Origin: Peribolospora baueri
Lineage: Eukaryota; Basidiomycota; Peribolosporomycetes; Peribolosporales; Peribolosporaceae
DNA length: 64,000 nucleotides
Assembly (NCBI GenBank): GCA_029717555.1
Contig: JAMDHS010000057.1
Location: 62,001-126,000, forward strand
Reading direction: 5' to 3'
Shown here: positions 22,318-33,101 of the stretch, one piece after another
Position numbering within the stretch: the first letter of the stretch is position 1
Layout of the letters: each line of letters starts with the position of its first letter
The notes under the pieces: generated by a model
Told to the model about the DNA's origin: nothing
The model's database searches: none
The model's input: only the letters and a program-made list of their open reading frames with translations
Position numbers and translations under genes: made by a program

Positions 22318-22932
22318 TCACCACTGCCCCCTCCTGAGCCTCCTCTCCTCCCTCAACATCGTCTTCCTGGGTCCCCAGCTGGACCTCCTGACCTCCTCCA
22401 ACTTGTCCGCCCTTGCCCGCGCCTCCTTGCCCAGCGGGGCGGCGATGCCGACAAAGAACTGGCTGCAGCCAAACTTGTCCGCCAAGGCGGCTCGAGAGTA
22501 TTTGACGGGGTCTTGGTTGCGGAGGGCGCGCATCTCGGCAATGGCTTCCGCGGACAGCGGAGAATTTTTTGGGACTGTCGACGGGGGTGGTCGAAGTGGT
22601 GGTGCGAGGGGCCCTTGTTGTGCCTCTGCTGAAGCGGAGGCAGGCCAGTCGACGAGGGTGGACGCGGGATCGGCCACGGTGGAGTGAGGGGAAGGGGCAG
22701 AGGGAGGGGGACGGACGATGAAGGTCGAGCCGTCTTCGAGGACATGCTTCGCTGCCGTGGGGTCGTTCTCGAGCGGATCTCGTCGCCGACCGTATGATCG
22801 TCGCTGTTGAGCACGAGAGGAAGCGAGGGCGGCGCCGGCTCGAGGCGCAGAATGGCGGGCGGCGGCCCCGAGGCCGGCGGAGGAGGCCTGGGGCGCTAGA
22901 AGACGGGCGAGGCGCTGCGTTACCGGGGACAT
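22318..22932 (-). CDS. MRPL20: Mitochondrial large-subunit ribosomal protein mL58 (Mrpl20 family)
   Basis: This is an intronless gene for a 204-residue protein starting at the ATG at 22932 (MSPVTQRLARLL); the codons before it in frame are not ATG. The first 45 residues are Ala/Arg/Ser-rich with no acidic residue, and end in RSYGRRR, a classic mitochondrial presequence. The core PLAPPLRPPPST, LSAEAIAEMRALRNQDPVKY and DKFGCSQFFVGIAAP is the signature of fungal mL58/MRP-L20 (PF12824). The C-terminus is basic (REERRLRRGQW). It acts in the mitochondrial ribosome. It is divergent from EGD1 across 312 bases. Confidence 0.86.
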   Translation of the reverse strand: MSPVTQRLARLLAPQASSAGLGAAARHSAPRAGAALASSRAQQRRSYGRRRDPLENDPTAAKHVLEDGSTFIVRPPPSAPSPHSTVADPASTLVDWPASASAEAQQGPLAPPLRPPPSTVPKNSPLSAEAIAEMRALRNQDPVKYSRAALADKFGCSQFFVGIAAPLGKEARARADKLEEVRRSSWGPRKTMLREERRLRRGQW

Positions 22933-23244
22933 GAGCACCAGTGGACGAACGTTCGACTTGCTGGTTGCAGCCGGTTGATCGATGGGACGAGGTCAAGAAG
23001 AATGAATGCATGCGGGATGTGAGGATACTAGGAAAGCCGGGCGAATCACGTGCGCCATCCAACAACCCTACTCTGCTGTCGCGGCCGAGATTCACACGCT
23101 GCGGCCACTCCTCTTGGAAGGACGACGAGGGGACTGACGGCGGTCCAGCGGGTCACCATTCCAAGCCCCCGTCGCGACTTGCCTCTTCTCTCCTCCGCCC
23201 TCGTTACCCTTCTCTCTTCCCACCGCCCTCATTCTTCATAAGAC
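22933..23244. promoter_or_regulatory. Divergent promoter region mL58 / EGD1
   Basis: These 312 bases lie between two divergent start codons. The last 90 bases before the EGD1 ATG are strongly pyrimidine-rich on the plus strand, as at many highly expressed fungal translation genes. No defined motif is asserted. Confidence 0.4.
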
Positions 23245-24331
23245 ATGGTCATCGACCAAGAAAAGCTCGCCAAGTTGCAGGCGGCCGCTCGCAGCGGTGA
23301 GTGCGGGTGGAAGATCGTCACACGACCGCCTCCACCCCCCGCATGACGGACCGGGCGGCCGAAAGTAGGGATACTGACGCTGACCGACTCCGAATGTGTC
23401 TCTTCTCTTCCCGACTCCCGTTCGCCGCCGCTCTCTTTGTCCGATCATTCTTTTCTGCCCACTTTTCCAGGCGGCAAGGGCACGCCGCGGCGAAAGGTGG
23501 TCAAGAAGCCCAAGGGTGCGCTCGCCGCCCAGGACGACAAGAAGCTCCAGACGGCGCTCAAGAAGCTTGCCGTGCAGCCGATCCCCGGCATTGAGGAGGT
23601 TAACATGTTCAAGGAGGACGGCAATGTGCTCCACTTCGGCGCGCCTAAGGGTGAGCATGGCGTCATGCGTCTGCTGCGTTCAGGCGTGCCTGCCAGCGCT
23701 TTGCACTTGGTCCAGATCACGAGTATGGGCCTCGGGGACAGAGGCTACTGAGAGGCAGCGTTAGGCCACTTCGTGCTACTCGCAATTCAGGAGCAAAAGA
23801 CAAGGTCGACGCTCGCGATGGCTGACACAACATGGATCGTCCTTTTGCCCGAACGCAGTCCACGCCGCCGTCGGCGCGAACACTTTTGCCATCTACGGCC
23901 ACGGCCAAGACAAAGAGCTCACCGAGCTCGTCCCTGGCATCCTCAACCAGCTCGGCCCGGACTCGTTGGCTAGCCTGCGTAAGCTCGCGGAGAGCTACCA
24001 GGCGATGAATGCCGCGCAACAGGCTGCTGCCGCCGCCGGCATTGCCGGAAAGAAGGGCGAGGACGACGACGACGACGCTGTGCCTGACCTTGTAAGTGCT
24101 GAGTCGCGCTGCCTGCTGCCGATTTTTAACGAAATGCTGGAACGAGCTTTCCTTGTGTCCTCTGTCCTTGGTACGGACCGCTGACGAGGTATGGTTTCCT
24201 GCTTCCCTTCATGAATCCCATTCTTGGCTTGCGCACGGAAGGTCGAGGGCTGGGACGAGGAGGGCGAGAAGAAGGAGGGCGAGAAGGAGGAGGAGAAGAA
24301 GGAGACCCCTGAGGCTGACAAGCTGGATTAA
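23245..24331 (+). CDS. EGD1: Nascent polypeptide-associated complex subunit beta (BTF3/Egd1)
   Basis: This is a 184-residue protein. Exons: 23245-23296, 23471-23650, 23859-24091 and 24242-24331. The sequence follows NAC beta throughout: [26 protein letters not shown] (ribosome-binding basic region with the RRK motif), [28 protein letters not shown], the NAC domain [17 protein letters not shown] and [18 protein letters not shown], then an acidic tail with [22 protein letters not shown] beta heterodimerises with NAC alpha (Egd2) and binds ribosomes near the exit tunnel to shield nascent chains. Length and exon phases are normal. The Lys/Glu-rich C-terminus is a little longer than in yeast. Confidence 0.95.
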
Positions 24332-25902
24332 AAACGCCATACTTGCGTCGACGAGCGGAATATTGGAGTGCCAGCATCGGGTGAATGTGCGCTCGGCGAG
24401 GGTCGCCTCTCGTCGCTCAATTCCCAATCGATTCGCTGTTCTTTTCTTTCCTGTCGAATTTCTCCGAGGCTCGTCTGCCGTTGTGCGCGTACATACGTCC
24501 CTCTACCCGCGTTCTCTCCCCCTTGTCCGTGTGGGCATCTCACCGCTTCCCGCTCGATCGCTTGTCCTTTTTCCCCCTCTTCTCCCCATCGGCGTTCGCT
24601 GGTCGCTTCCATCCGTCTTCTAACACGTCTTCGCAACGATGGCTCCCCCCCTTCTCCTTGTGCCAACTTCGCACGACTGCCCATCCATCTCCCGTCCCCC
24701 CTCGATTCACCTACCTGACCACCCATGTCAGCTAGATGTACCAAAAGATGCACTCGCTTTATCCCTCCGTCCGCCTTTTCGCCCCCCTTCCCTTCCCGTC
24801 GTCCTCCTCGCTTTCGTCCCGCTATGTCCCTTTTTCCGTCTTCCTTTTTCCTTTCAGGTCGCGCGGTCTACCGGTAGCTTCCTGTCTGTCTGTCCATTTT
24901 CCGTCGCAGGTTGGTCGTTAGCGGACGTGGGTCATGGTCAAGTTAAGGCGAATATTGGGGGGAAGGATTTGGCTCGTCTGAGTTCGTCTGCAACGTTCGA
25001 TCGATGTGAGCGTATCGTGTCGGAAGCCATCGTCGGGGGCCAGTGGGAGCCGGTCGACGAACGACACACTGAGCCGAGTGAGCCGCCTCATGTTATGTTA
25101 TGGCCCGTGCGCGCGCAGACAGTGCGGTGGGCGTCAGTCCATTTGCATCGGACCGGACCGCCAGCAACCGTGCCTGCCATCGTTGGCGACCTCGTCTGAT
25201 TGCTTTTGCTTTTGCCTGGGTCAGCGTTGGGCGGACAAGTAGGTAGGCCTTTGGTTCGCTCGCACACACAGGCTCGCGTTAGGCTGCGTCAGAAGAAGAA
25301 GCGAAAGAAGGAAGGAAATGCGTCCCTGCTTTTTTCTTCTACGCTCCGCACAATCCAATCCGACAGGCCTTCCGACGCTGCCTCCTACTCTCAGCTACAT
25401 ACATGCCCGGGGACGTCGTCGTCACCTTTGTGGACCACTTCTCGTTCGCCGACGTCGTTTCTCTGGACCGTCGCTCATGGCCTGGTCATCATTTCAGGTG
25501 GATGCGTGCGGAGGAAACGGCACCCGCTGCCCCCCGTGCTCCCTGAGCGCACCGTCCACGACATGCTCATGGGCTACCTGGTCATCATGGGCGAGGACGA
25601 CCCTGTGGAGAGTCCCGACAGGTTGGAGAGCGACCTCTTGCCGTTCCGCGAGATCGTAGACTTTGTCGACGGCCTTTGAGTCTCGCAATACGGCAGGACC
25701 CCACGGCGGCGGATGACCGCGCATCTGCTCGTCCATTCCCCTGCTTTCGTCTTGTTTTTCTTTGGCGCCGCCTCCTTTCGTTTTCCTGGCGTTCGCCAGT
25801 CTGGATTACCAGTAGTACGCTCGTCTTCGGATGAGACCGCAAAAGTCAGGTATGATTATCCCCCCAACTCAAGGTTAGCCGACGCGAGGCGAGACGAGAC
25901 GA
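24332..25902. other. Convergent intergenic region EGD1 / GCP4
   Basis: About 1.6 kb lie between two convergent stop codons. The region is CT-rich on the plus strand from about 24400 to 24900. Apart from a short open frame ending at 25679, listed separately, I see no gene, RNA or repeat element. Confidence 0.35.
25497..25679 (+). other. Unrecognised open frame, possible exon or gene remnant
   Basis: The frame ending at 25679 encodes a compositionally normal stretch (LPERTVHDMLMGYLVIMGED then RLESDLLPFREIVDFVDGL and stop). It lacks the Ser/Arg bias of shadow frames around it. There is no convincing start codon; a 3' splice acceptor CAG lies just before 25500. It may be the last exon of a small gene whose earlier exons I could not place, or a relic. 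I do not recognise the protein. Confidence 0.22.
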
Positions 25903-28900
25903 TCAAAGGCCGTCGAGCATCTTGAGCCCTCTCAATTTCTCCATCTCCGCCGCCCTCTCTTCCCTCTCCGCCCGAGTCGAATGCCAAGCGTTAAAGTCGA
26001 GGCGCAAGAGGAGCTGCTCGAGGTGCCGGTGAGCGGCCGAGTTGGCTTCCAGACGAGCTTCGAACGCCCCGTCGTGCTCGTGATTGGCCTGCCGAGACGA
26101 GGGGAGACCCGAGGCACCTCCGCTTCCGCCAAACGCTCCGCTCCGGCTGGCGCCAAGGGGCAGGGTGTATAGCTGCCGAGCACCGCTCGCCATGGCCAAC
26201 GAAGAGATGCCACCGGTCATCGAGCGCGACGCGTCGGCTCCGCCGGCAGGCTCGGACGAAGCGGCGGACAAGAGATCGAAGAGGCTGTCGATCAGACCAT
26301 CGATCCTCTGAGACGTGATTCGGAGAAAAAAAAAAGAAAAAGAAGGGGAAGAGGTCAACGTGTGGGTTCGACACCGGTGGCACAACGCTTCGACACCATC
26401 CCAATCACTGACCTCACTGTACTCCGCGACGACCGCCCCTCGCTCCCGGACCAACTTGCCGACGCCAAAGTCCTTTCTCCGTCTCACCGTCCCCAACCCT
26501 TGGACCTCTTCCTCGATCGTCTCCTCCTCATCGTCGCCCACCCTTAGACTCCCTTCTTCTAGCAGATCGGGAAGCACGTCCCCACCCCATCGCTCGACGA
26601 TGCCGATAAACTGATCGCATGCGCTCAAAAAGTCGAACAGAACAGCCGACGCGGCCGGTGACGAGAGCAACAGTCCGTCCTGGAGGAAGGAGAGGTAGCT
26701 GGCATGCATCTGCTTGAGCGTCGAAAAGTCGACCCTGCCGCTCTCGTCCGCCCATCTCGTCGCCACCGCGGAAGGCTGGGAGCGTGGAGTGCCGGGGTAG
26801 ATGGAGGAGCGCGGGCCTATAGTCAGCGCGTCGGTGGATTGTCGAGGCGCAGCGGTCATCGCGGAGAAGATCCTCGTGGAGTGGACAGAAGTCGTCCTGG
26901 ACGGCGTCGACATAGAAGGGAAGCGAAGGCGCGACGTGCCAACGACCGACGCCGACGCCGCCGCCGTCACGGTCCCACCCGGGGAAGGTACGCGCGAGGA
27001 ATCGACGCCGTCGCGCTCCTCGCTCCGTTGCCGACGTCGAGCAGTCTGTGGAGGATCGATCTGCTCTAGGAGCTTGTTCAGCTGAACGTCTATCACATCC
27101 GTCTGAGAAAAACACGCGCGAGGCCAGGGGCAAAGGCGACGAGTATCAGATGAGGGCCAAGACGGAGGGACGGGCAGGGACAGGCAGCCTATGACGCGAC
27201 TTGACGCACCTGAAAGTGGCCCCACAGAGTGTCGAGCAATCCGAGCATGCTCCTAACCAAACCCCAAGCCTTCCTCAGCAGTCCCGTCCTCTCCTTCTCC
27301 TCTTCCGTCCCGCCCTCGCCCAATCCCGTCCACTTCCTCCGGTTCCGCTGTTTGCTGCTCAAGCTCAGCCACAGCTCTAGGACGCGCGAGTGAGTACGTC
27401 GTATTGCGAAGAGGTAGGAGAAGAAACGCGAGTAGGCGGCCAGAGCTGAGGGCGTGAGGAAGAGGTCCAGAGGAAAGGGCGCGGCGAAATGGAGGTGGAG
27501 AGGCGCTCCAAGAGGGAGAGCGTCGAACCGCTGCCCTTCGGGGAAGAGGCCCTTGAGGCGAACGGCGGCGGCGCCGCGCAGACTCCTATCCCCTCTTGCG
27601 CCTCCAGTTTGGAAAGCTCGAGTACGGACGTCGGCGAGAAAAGGATGAAAGTCACCCTGTGGGAGGTGAAAGCTGAGCCGCTCGAGGGCCGCGTCCTCTT
27701 CGGCCGACGTGCCTACGCTCGCTTGGAGGAGGAGGAGGTTGAGGTCTTGCTCTCGGATGACCGCTGTAGAGCGGATGGCCGAGAGCTTTGTCAGTTTGAG
27801 ACGCTCCAGATGATGGTGGAGGGAGACTGCACCGAACGAGACGACCGGCGTTAGCACAAGTCAGGGAAAAGTGTGTTTTCAGCGGCTAACGTTCAAAACG
27901 ATGGACCTACCGGCGTATTGTCCGTTTCGGAGCAACACAAAGTCGCCAAGCCTTTTTGAATGGGAAAGACGATCGCCGTCCCGAGGGTCAGCGGACGATA
28001 ACGGAGAACAAGAAAAAAAAAAGGAGTCGAGGTGCGATCACTCACGCCCTCAAAGCCTCCACGACCGCCGACTTGGTCAACACGGTCCTCCAGAGCCACT
28101 CGCTCACTTCGGCTCGAATGACCTCGATGGCCTCTGCGAATTCGGTCGTCTGTTGTGGCAAAACTCCGTCCGTTCTGCACTCGACGGAGGAAGGGAGACG
28201 AGAAGTGTGGCCGGTTGAAACGCCGCGGCTGCCCCGGAGGAGCTTGGTATGCGCGGCTGTCATCTCCTCCGGAACGAGGACTCGCGATTTGGCGGAGGAA
28301 GACGGGTGAGCGACGAGTGGGGCGCGGGCTTTGACGGTGGCGATGGTCCGGCCTACGGAGAGGATGGAGGAGGCGGTTTGGGCGGAAATACAGCTGGGGA
28401 GGGCGCTGTGGGCGAAGACATATTGCGGCTCTGTGGTGGTCGTCGATGGTGAAGAAGGGACGGGGAGACGTTTGGCGGCAGCGGAGGAGACGGGGACGAC
28501 GAGTGAAGAAGAGGTCGTCGACGCTTCACCATGGCATATCCAAGCTGTAAAAGTAAAGGCGAAAGGGCGGGCAGACGAGATGGAAATGAGTGCATTCGAA
28601 CACGGCGAAGAAACGGGAATCAACCCACCGACTAGCCGGGCCATCCACGTGTCCTGAGCCGCCTGCGCCAGCTCGCCCATCATCTCTGAGACGGTGAGGA
28701 CGCCGGCCTGAGAGCGCGCGAGGAGCGTGTCGATGAGCTCGCCCGGGGCCCAATCTCTGCGCGACTGCTCCGCCCGGTCGCTTGCGCCGGGGCTAGCCAT
28801 CTGACTGGTGGGCGTCGTCGTCGTCGAGCTATCAAGCTCCGGACCACGCTCGAGGTCAGATACCAAGTCAGAGAGAGCGGTGAGTGGAGCGTCCCACGGA

Positions 28901-29508
28901 GAGATAGCAGCCAAGACGCTGGCGAGGGAGACGCGGTTCGCGTCGGCTGCCCTGGGAGCGCCTGCGTCGTCGTCATCCTGGCCGCCGCCGACCGTATGTG
29001 GTCCGCCCACGATAGACGGATCTCGGGAGAGCACGCGGCGCTCAAAGTCGAGGAGAAGGCTCTCGTATCCGGAGAGGAGGACGAGGAGGCGGTGTGAGAG
29101 GGCGGCGAGGTAGAGGAACGGCACGCGAGCCCTCCTCCTGGGCGGCGGGGCGTGCTGGCTGCCTTCTTGAGCGAGGTCGCCGGGACGGTGTCCGACATCG
29201 GCAGCTTTTCCCTTGCCCGCCGCGGTCGGCCTCGTCCGCTGCCTCGATCCAAAGTCGAGACTGGCGGCGATGGCGTCTCTCCTGCTGTCTTCTGCGAACC
29301 GTTTCACCCTCGCATAGCGGGAAGCGATGGAGGCGATCTTCTCGAGCACGTCGACCTCGCCCGGGTGCAGATAAGGGCGAAAGGAGGGAGAGACGGTGAG
29401 AGGGGGTATATCTGCGGAAGGAGACGAGGCGACGGACGAGGTGGAGGGGGCAGGGATGAAGATGGAAGACGGGTGTCCGGAGAGGAGGAGGAGGACTTCG
29501 GAGAGCAT
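25903..29508 (-). CDS. GCP4: Gamma-tubulin complex component 4 (GCP4, Spc97/Spc98 family)
   Basis: This is a 1,043-residue protein. Exons: 29508-28629, 28544-28046, 27951-27911, 27826-27210, 27102-26413 and 26307-25903. The start MLSEVLLLLSGHPSSIF matches the GCP4 N-terminus (MxHELLLALSGxPGxxF); the frame stays open upstream but without family similarity. Spc97/98 (GRIP) features follow: FLYLAALSHRLLVLLSGYESLL, VSEMMGELAQ, ALGDFVLLRNGQYA ahead of HHHLERLKL, the GRIP2 helices (FLTPSALAAYSRFFSYLFAIRRTH, WGLVRSMLGLLDTLWGHFQ, FSTLKQMHASYLSFLQDGLL, FLSACDQFIGIVERWGGDV) and a C-terminal LEQLLLRLDFNAW. GCP4 belongs to the gamma-tubulin ring complex and nucleates microtubules. It is much longer than human GCP4 (667 residues) because of Ser/Pro/Ala-rich inserts. 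The last intron uses a GTCAGT donor. Confidence 0.85.
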
Positions 29509-30092
29509 GCTGGGCAGGCAGGCGTCGTCGACGTGTTGCGATGGCAAAATGGACGGAGCGTCCGTCGTGGGAATCCAACCGGCCCGCGGAAGACGTTGAG
29601 CCCGTCGAGGTCGTCGTCGTCGTCGCTTGTCGCTCGCTGTCGTCGTCGTCGTCGACGTTCGTTTATAAAGCATGCCCCAGCCAACACCGTCAATGTCGGC
29701 CGCCTTGCCGCAGCGAGCACGCGCCGTTACGCGTAGATGAAGTGGACGGACGGCCGAGGGAGGAAGAGACATGGGGGATCTATCTTCTTTTGCATTTTCG
29801 ACATGGAGGCGGGCATCACAAGGGCTCAAAGCCATACGGCGACGAAGGACGAGTATGCCAAGGCGATAGGATAGAACTTCGCGGCGCGGTCAAAGGTTTC
29901 TAGAGAAAGCGTGTCCTGCTGCTAGGCAGGCGGCGAGGCCTCGGAAGGTATCTTTGATTGACGGGCGGTGGGTGGGACGGGAGAGGGATATGCTATGCAC
30001 AGGGAGTTAAGGAGGAATGCGATTTTGCCTGGGAGGGAAACCTGGAGGACGAGGGGATCCGCCCCAGTTGGCCGCCGGGCCGGCTGGAGAGG
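29509..30092. promoter_or_regulatory. Upstream region of GCP4 / 3' flank of the GH47 gene
   Basis: This is the gap between the GCP4 start codon and the stop of the upstream gene on the same strand. The GCP4 frame remains open to about 29835 but is Arg/Thr-rich without family similarity, so I treat it as 5' leader and promoter. Confidence 0.35.
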
Positions 30093-32217
30093 CTAGGTGG
30101 GGAAAGTGGGAAATACGGGGTTGAAGATGGGTAATGGGTGGGCCTGGACGAGGGAGCGAAAGCAAGGGCGATATCGCTCAGCACAAACGACGAAACCGGA
30201 CGGGACTGGAACTGAAGCGAAGGGAGACGCACCTCGGTATTGAAGACGTACTTGTCGAGCGGCAGCTCGGTCTGATCGGAGAAGAGCAAGTAGAGATACT
30301 TGAGGGTTTCACTCTGTGCCGAGCGGCGGCGGGGATGGAGTGGGCGGTTCGGTCAGGTTGAAAAAACGGAGCGAGCGAAAGAAGGAAGGAAGGAAAGGTG
30401 CGGCGACTCACGAGCCAGAACGTCTCCATCCGATCCTCCTTTTGGGCCGGGAGCTCGTTGACGTCTCTCACGCTCGCGTATCCGCCCGTCTCGACCTTGC
30501 AGTGCTTTTCGATGGCCTCAAAGATGGCCCAGCCCCAGCGGCGGTAGACGGGATCGCCGGAGAGGTGGAACGCTATGAAGAGCGATTCCACCGTCTCCGG
30601 GCGGAGGATGTATCTGGCGTCGATGAGAGGCACTGCGTTGCGAGATGTGTCTCTAAAAAAACGGCGGGCGGTTCGGTTCAATTCGAAATTGTGCTCGGAT
30701 GCCGGTGGGCTTATGGATCGGACTCGGACTCACTTTTTGACGTACCAGTCCTTGTTGGCCACGTCGGCCTGATCGAGGGTGTAAAAGTGGACGATTTCGG
30801 CGCCGAGGCCGGTCTTAGTCTGGAGGTAGGTGTCGACGCAGGTGCGCGTGAGCTCGTGTCCGATCACCCAGTCCTCGCTGTCTGCGGGGTTGCGGAACCT
30901 GGAGGGGAGGGGCGGACGCGGGGGCTGGCCGTCGGTGGCGCCGAGCATGAAGGAGCCGCCTATGAAGCAGACGAGGTGGTCTTGCTGGGGGGGGCAAAAG
31001 GAAGGTGTCGGCGGAAGCGTGATCGGCGGAAAAGACAAGGAGCGTCACTCGCCTTGGGCACGAGCTGCATGGTCATCTGGCCGGTAGGCGCGTATCGGCG
31101 GGGCTGAAGCTCGGCGGTGTACACGAGCTGGTTCTTGCCCGACACCTTGACGAGGTGCTTCTTGATGCCGTTGGCCGCCTCGTCGTACATCTCGCGATAG
31201 ACCGGTTCGGAGCGGCTGGGGGGGCGTTGAAGAAGGACAAGGAGACGCAGAACGACAAGGAGACGGAGAAAGAGAAGACGGAGAAAGACAAGAAGAGGAG
31301 AAAGACAGGAAGACGCAGAAAGACAAGAAGCAAGAAGATGCAGAAAAACAAGAAGACGGTGCGAGATACGTCGGGTCGGTAACGCCGGGTCGGCAGAAGG
31401 TTTCGGTCGATAAGGAAGAAAAGAAGCTCACTTTGTCTGGAGCCACTGCTTGAGGAGGTATTCGTAATAAGAATCGCCTCTCGAGCCGAGTCGGATGTCG
31501 GCAAAGAAGAACTGGCCGTTCTCGGTCCTGTCCCACCCACGTGTGCAAAGAAAAGAAAAGAAAAGCTAAGCGGGTTGCGGCTCGCGACCGGGCACGTCTA
31601 GTCTGTCTGGTGTACCTCGGCGACGTCCGAAAGGGCCGACTCACGACAAGAAGATGGGCACCAAGCCGTCTGTCTTGCGCGCCTTCCTGACGACCTGCAT
31701 GACCTGCGACGGGACGGGAGGAAGGTGAGGAAAGAAGAAGGGATGACGACGACGACGACAACAAGAACAAGCAAAACAACTTACCCTCTCCGCCTTTTCC
31801 CAATACTCATAGTTGCCGGTTAGGTGAGCGAGATATTTGAACCTGAGAGCACGCGATGGACGCAGAATGACTCAGAAGGACTCAGACGGTATGGGATGGA
31901 CTCGGACAGACTCACTCCAATTGCAACGTCGCCGCCTCAGCCACGCTAGCAAAACTATGATTATCAGGATCAGGGTATCCCTTTCTCTCGTGCGGGTCGA
32001 AGAGGGAGTAGGGTATGCCTGTGGGGGTGTCAAAGATGGGGACTAGGCGGTCGGCCAGGTCGGTGGCGAGGTTTAGGTAGAGGGGGTCGTTGGCGGAGAG
32101 GTGATAGGCGGAGAGGAGGCCGCCGAGGAGGCGGATCGTGGTCTGGGAGGGGGGAAGAGGTTGGTGAGAAGAGAGGGAGAGGGAGAGAAAGTCGGTGAGA
32201 AGAGACAGAGAAAGAGT

Positions 32218-32269
<52 letters not shown>

Positions 32270-33101
32270 GAGAGAGAGGAAGAGAGAGTAGATACAGAGA
32301 GAGTAAGAGTAAGAAAGAGAAAGAGAAAGGAAGGACGCAGACGCACCTCAAACGAATTAAACTTCCCCCTCCTATCAAAGCTCAAATTCTCGCTAACCCA
32401 CTCCCTCGCCCTCTCATACTCCTCCCTCAACCCCATAAGAAGAAGAGTATCGAGTGCGTCGACGATGGTGTAGCCGACAGCCCCTCCGTCGGTGAGGTTG
32501 GAGCCGGTGCGCGAGATGGGATGGTATTCGTCTGAGCCGAATGCGTCGCGGGCGTAGGCTGACCAGGAGAACTGGATGGGCGGGGACTATCGATGTCAAC
32601 GTTGGCGTTCGGGCGGGTTCTTGACCGACGCTTGTTCACGCCCGCTCACCTTGAAGGCATCCCTGATAGCCTCTCTCTTCTCCTCGTCCGCCGAAAAATC
32701 AACGTGGGCGGCACCGAGGAGCGTGGGTTTGGGGAGTATGTACGTCCTCTTCCCGCCGTCGTCTGCTCCTGCTCCTTCTCGCTCCGGCCGGCCCGGCGAC
32801 CAACGACGGCTTCGACGGGCAAAGTAGACGGAGACGAGGATGTAGACGATGCAGGCGGCGGAGAGGGAGAAGAAGAGGAGGCGGAGGGCCTGGCGGAAGC
32901 GAGACTGGGTTAGGCGGCCCCATCATCGTCGTCGGTCAGTCGATGGGATCGGCGAGGAGGTTGGAGACGGCGACTCACCCTGTCCTTGACCTTGACCTTG
33001 TCCTTGTCCTTGTCTTTGTCTTTGTCTTTGTACCACCTGGCGTTGCTAGAAGACAGCGGTCCAACCGTACCGTCTCTGGGGGCCCTCTTCCTGGGCGGCA
33101 T
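30093..33101 (-). CDS. MNS1: Class I alpha-1,2-mannosidase, glycoside hydrolase family 47 (12 exons)
   Basis: This is a 609-residue type II membrane enzyme that trims alpha-1,2-mannose from N-glycans in the ER/Golgi. Exons: 33101-32979, 32889-32650, 32586-32347, 32142-31916, 31842-31785, 31703-31645, 31527-31432, 31215-31053, 30984-30734, 30652-30412, 30313-30233 and 30143-30093. The cytosolic tail is Lys/Asp repeats. One membrane anchor at about residues 42-65 (LRLLFFSLSAACIVYILVSV). GH47 blocks in order: WSAYARDAFGSDEYHPIS, GYTIVDALDTLLLMGL, TIRLLGGLLSAYHLS, GNYEYWEKAERVM, RGDSYYEYLLKQWLQT, QDHLVCFIGGSFMLGA, YILRPETVESLFIAFHLSGD, ETFWLSETLKYLYLLFSD and FNTEAHPLPIF, whose Thr binds calcium. 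The last exon is only 51 nt. One intron (31052-30985) has a GC donor. ER Mns1 versus Golgi IA/IB type is not settled. Confidence 0.92.
32215..32310 (+). repeat. (GA)n simple repeat inside a GH47 intron
   Basis: An almost pure GA dinucleotide tract lies at roughly 32218-32290, with AGA/AAG variants on both sides. It lies within the third intron of the mannosidase gene (32346-32143), where on the coding strand it forms a long CT-rich tract upstream of the 3' splice site. Confidence 0.85.

Noticed and set aside
22933-22938. mL58 start two codons upstream of 22932
   Set aside because: The upstream codon is GTG, not ATG; nuclear fungal genes normally start at ATG, and the presequence is complete from 22932.
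25200-25500. Extending the 25497-25679 frame upstream to 25200 as one gene
   Set aside because: The upstream part is Ser/Arg/Lys-rich shadow-like sequence without an ATG in a sensible position.
28042-29835. Extension of the GCP4 N-terminus upstream to about 29835
   Set aside because: The frame is open, but the added residues are Arg/Thr-rich without family similarity, whereas MLSEVLLLLSG at 29508 matches the expected GCP4 start.
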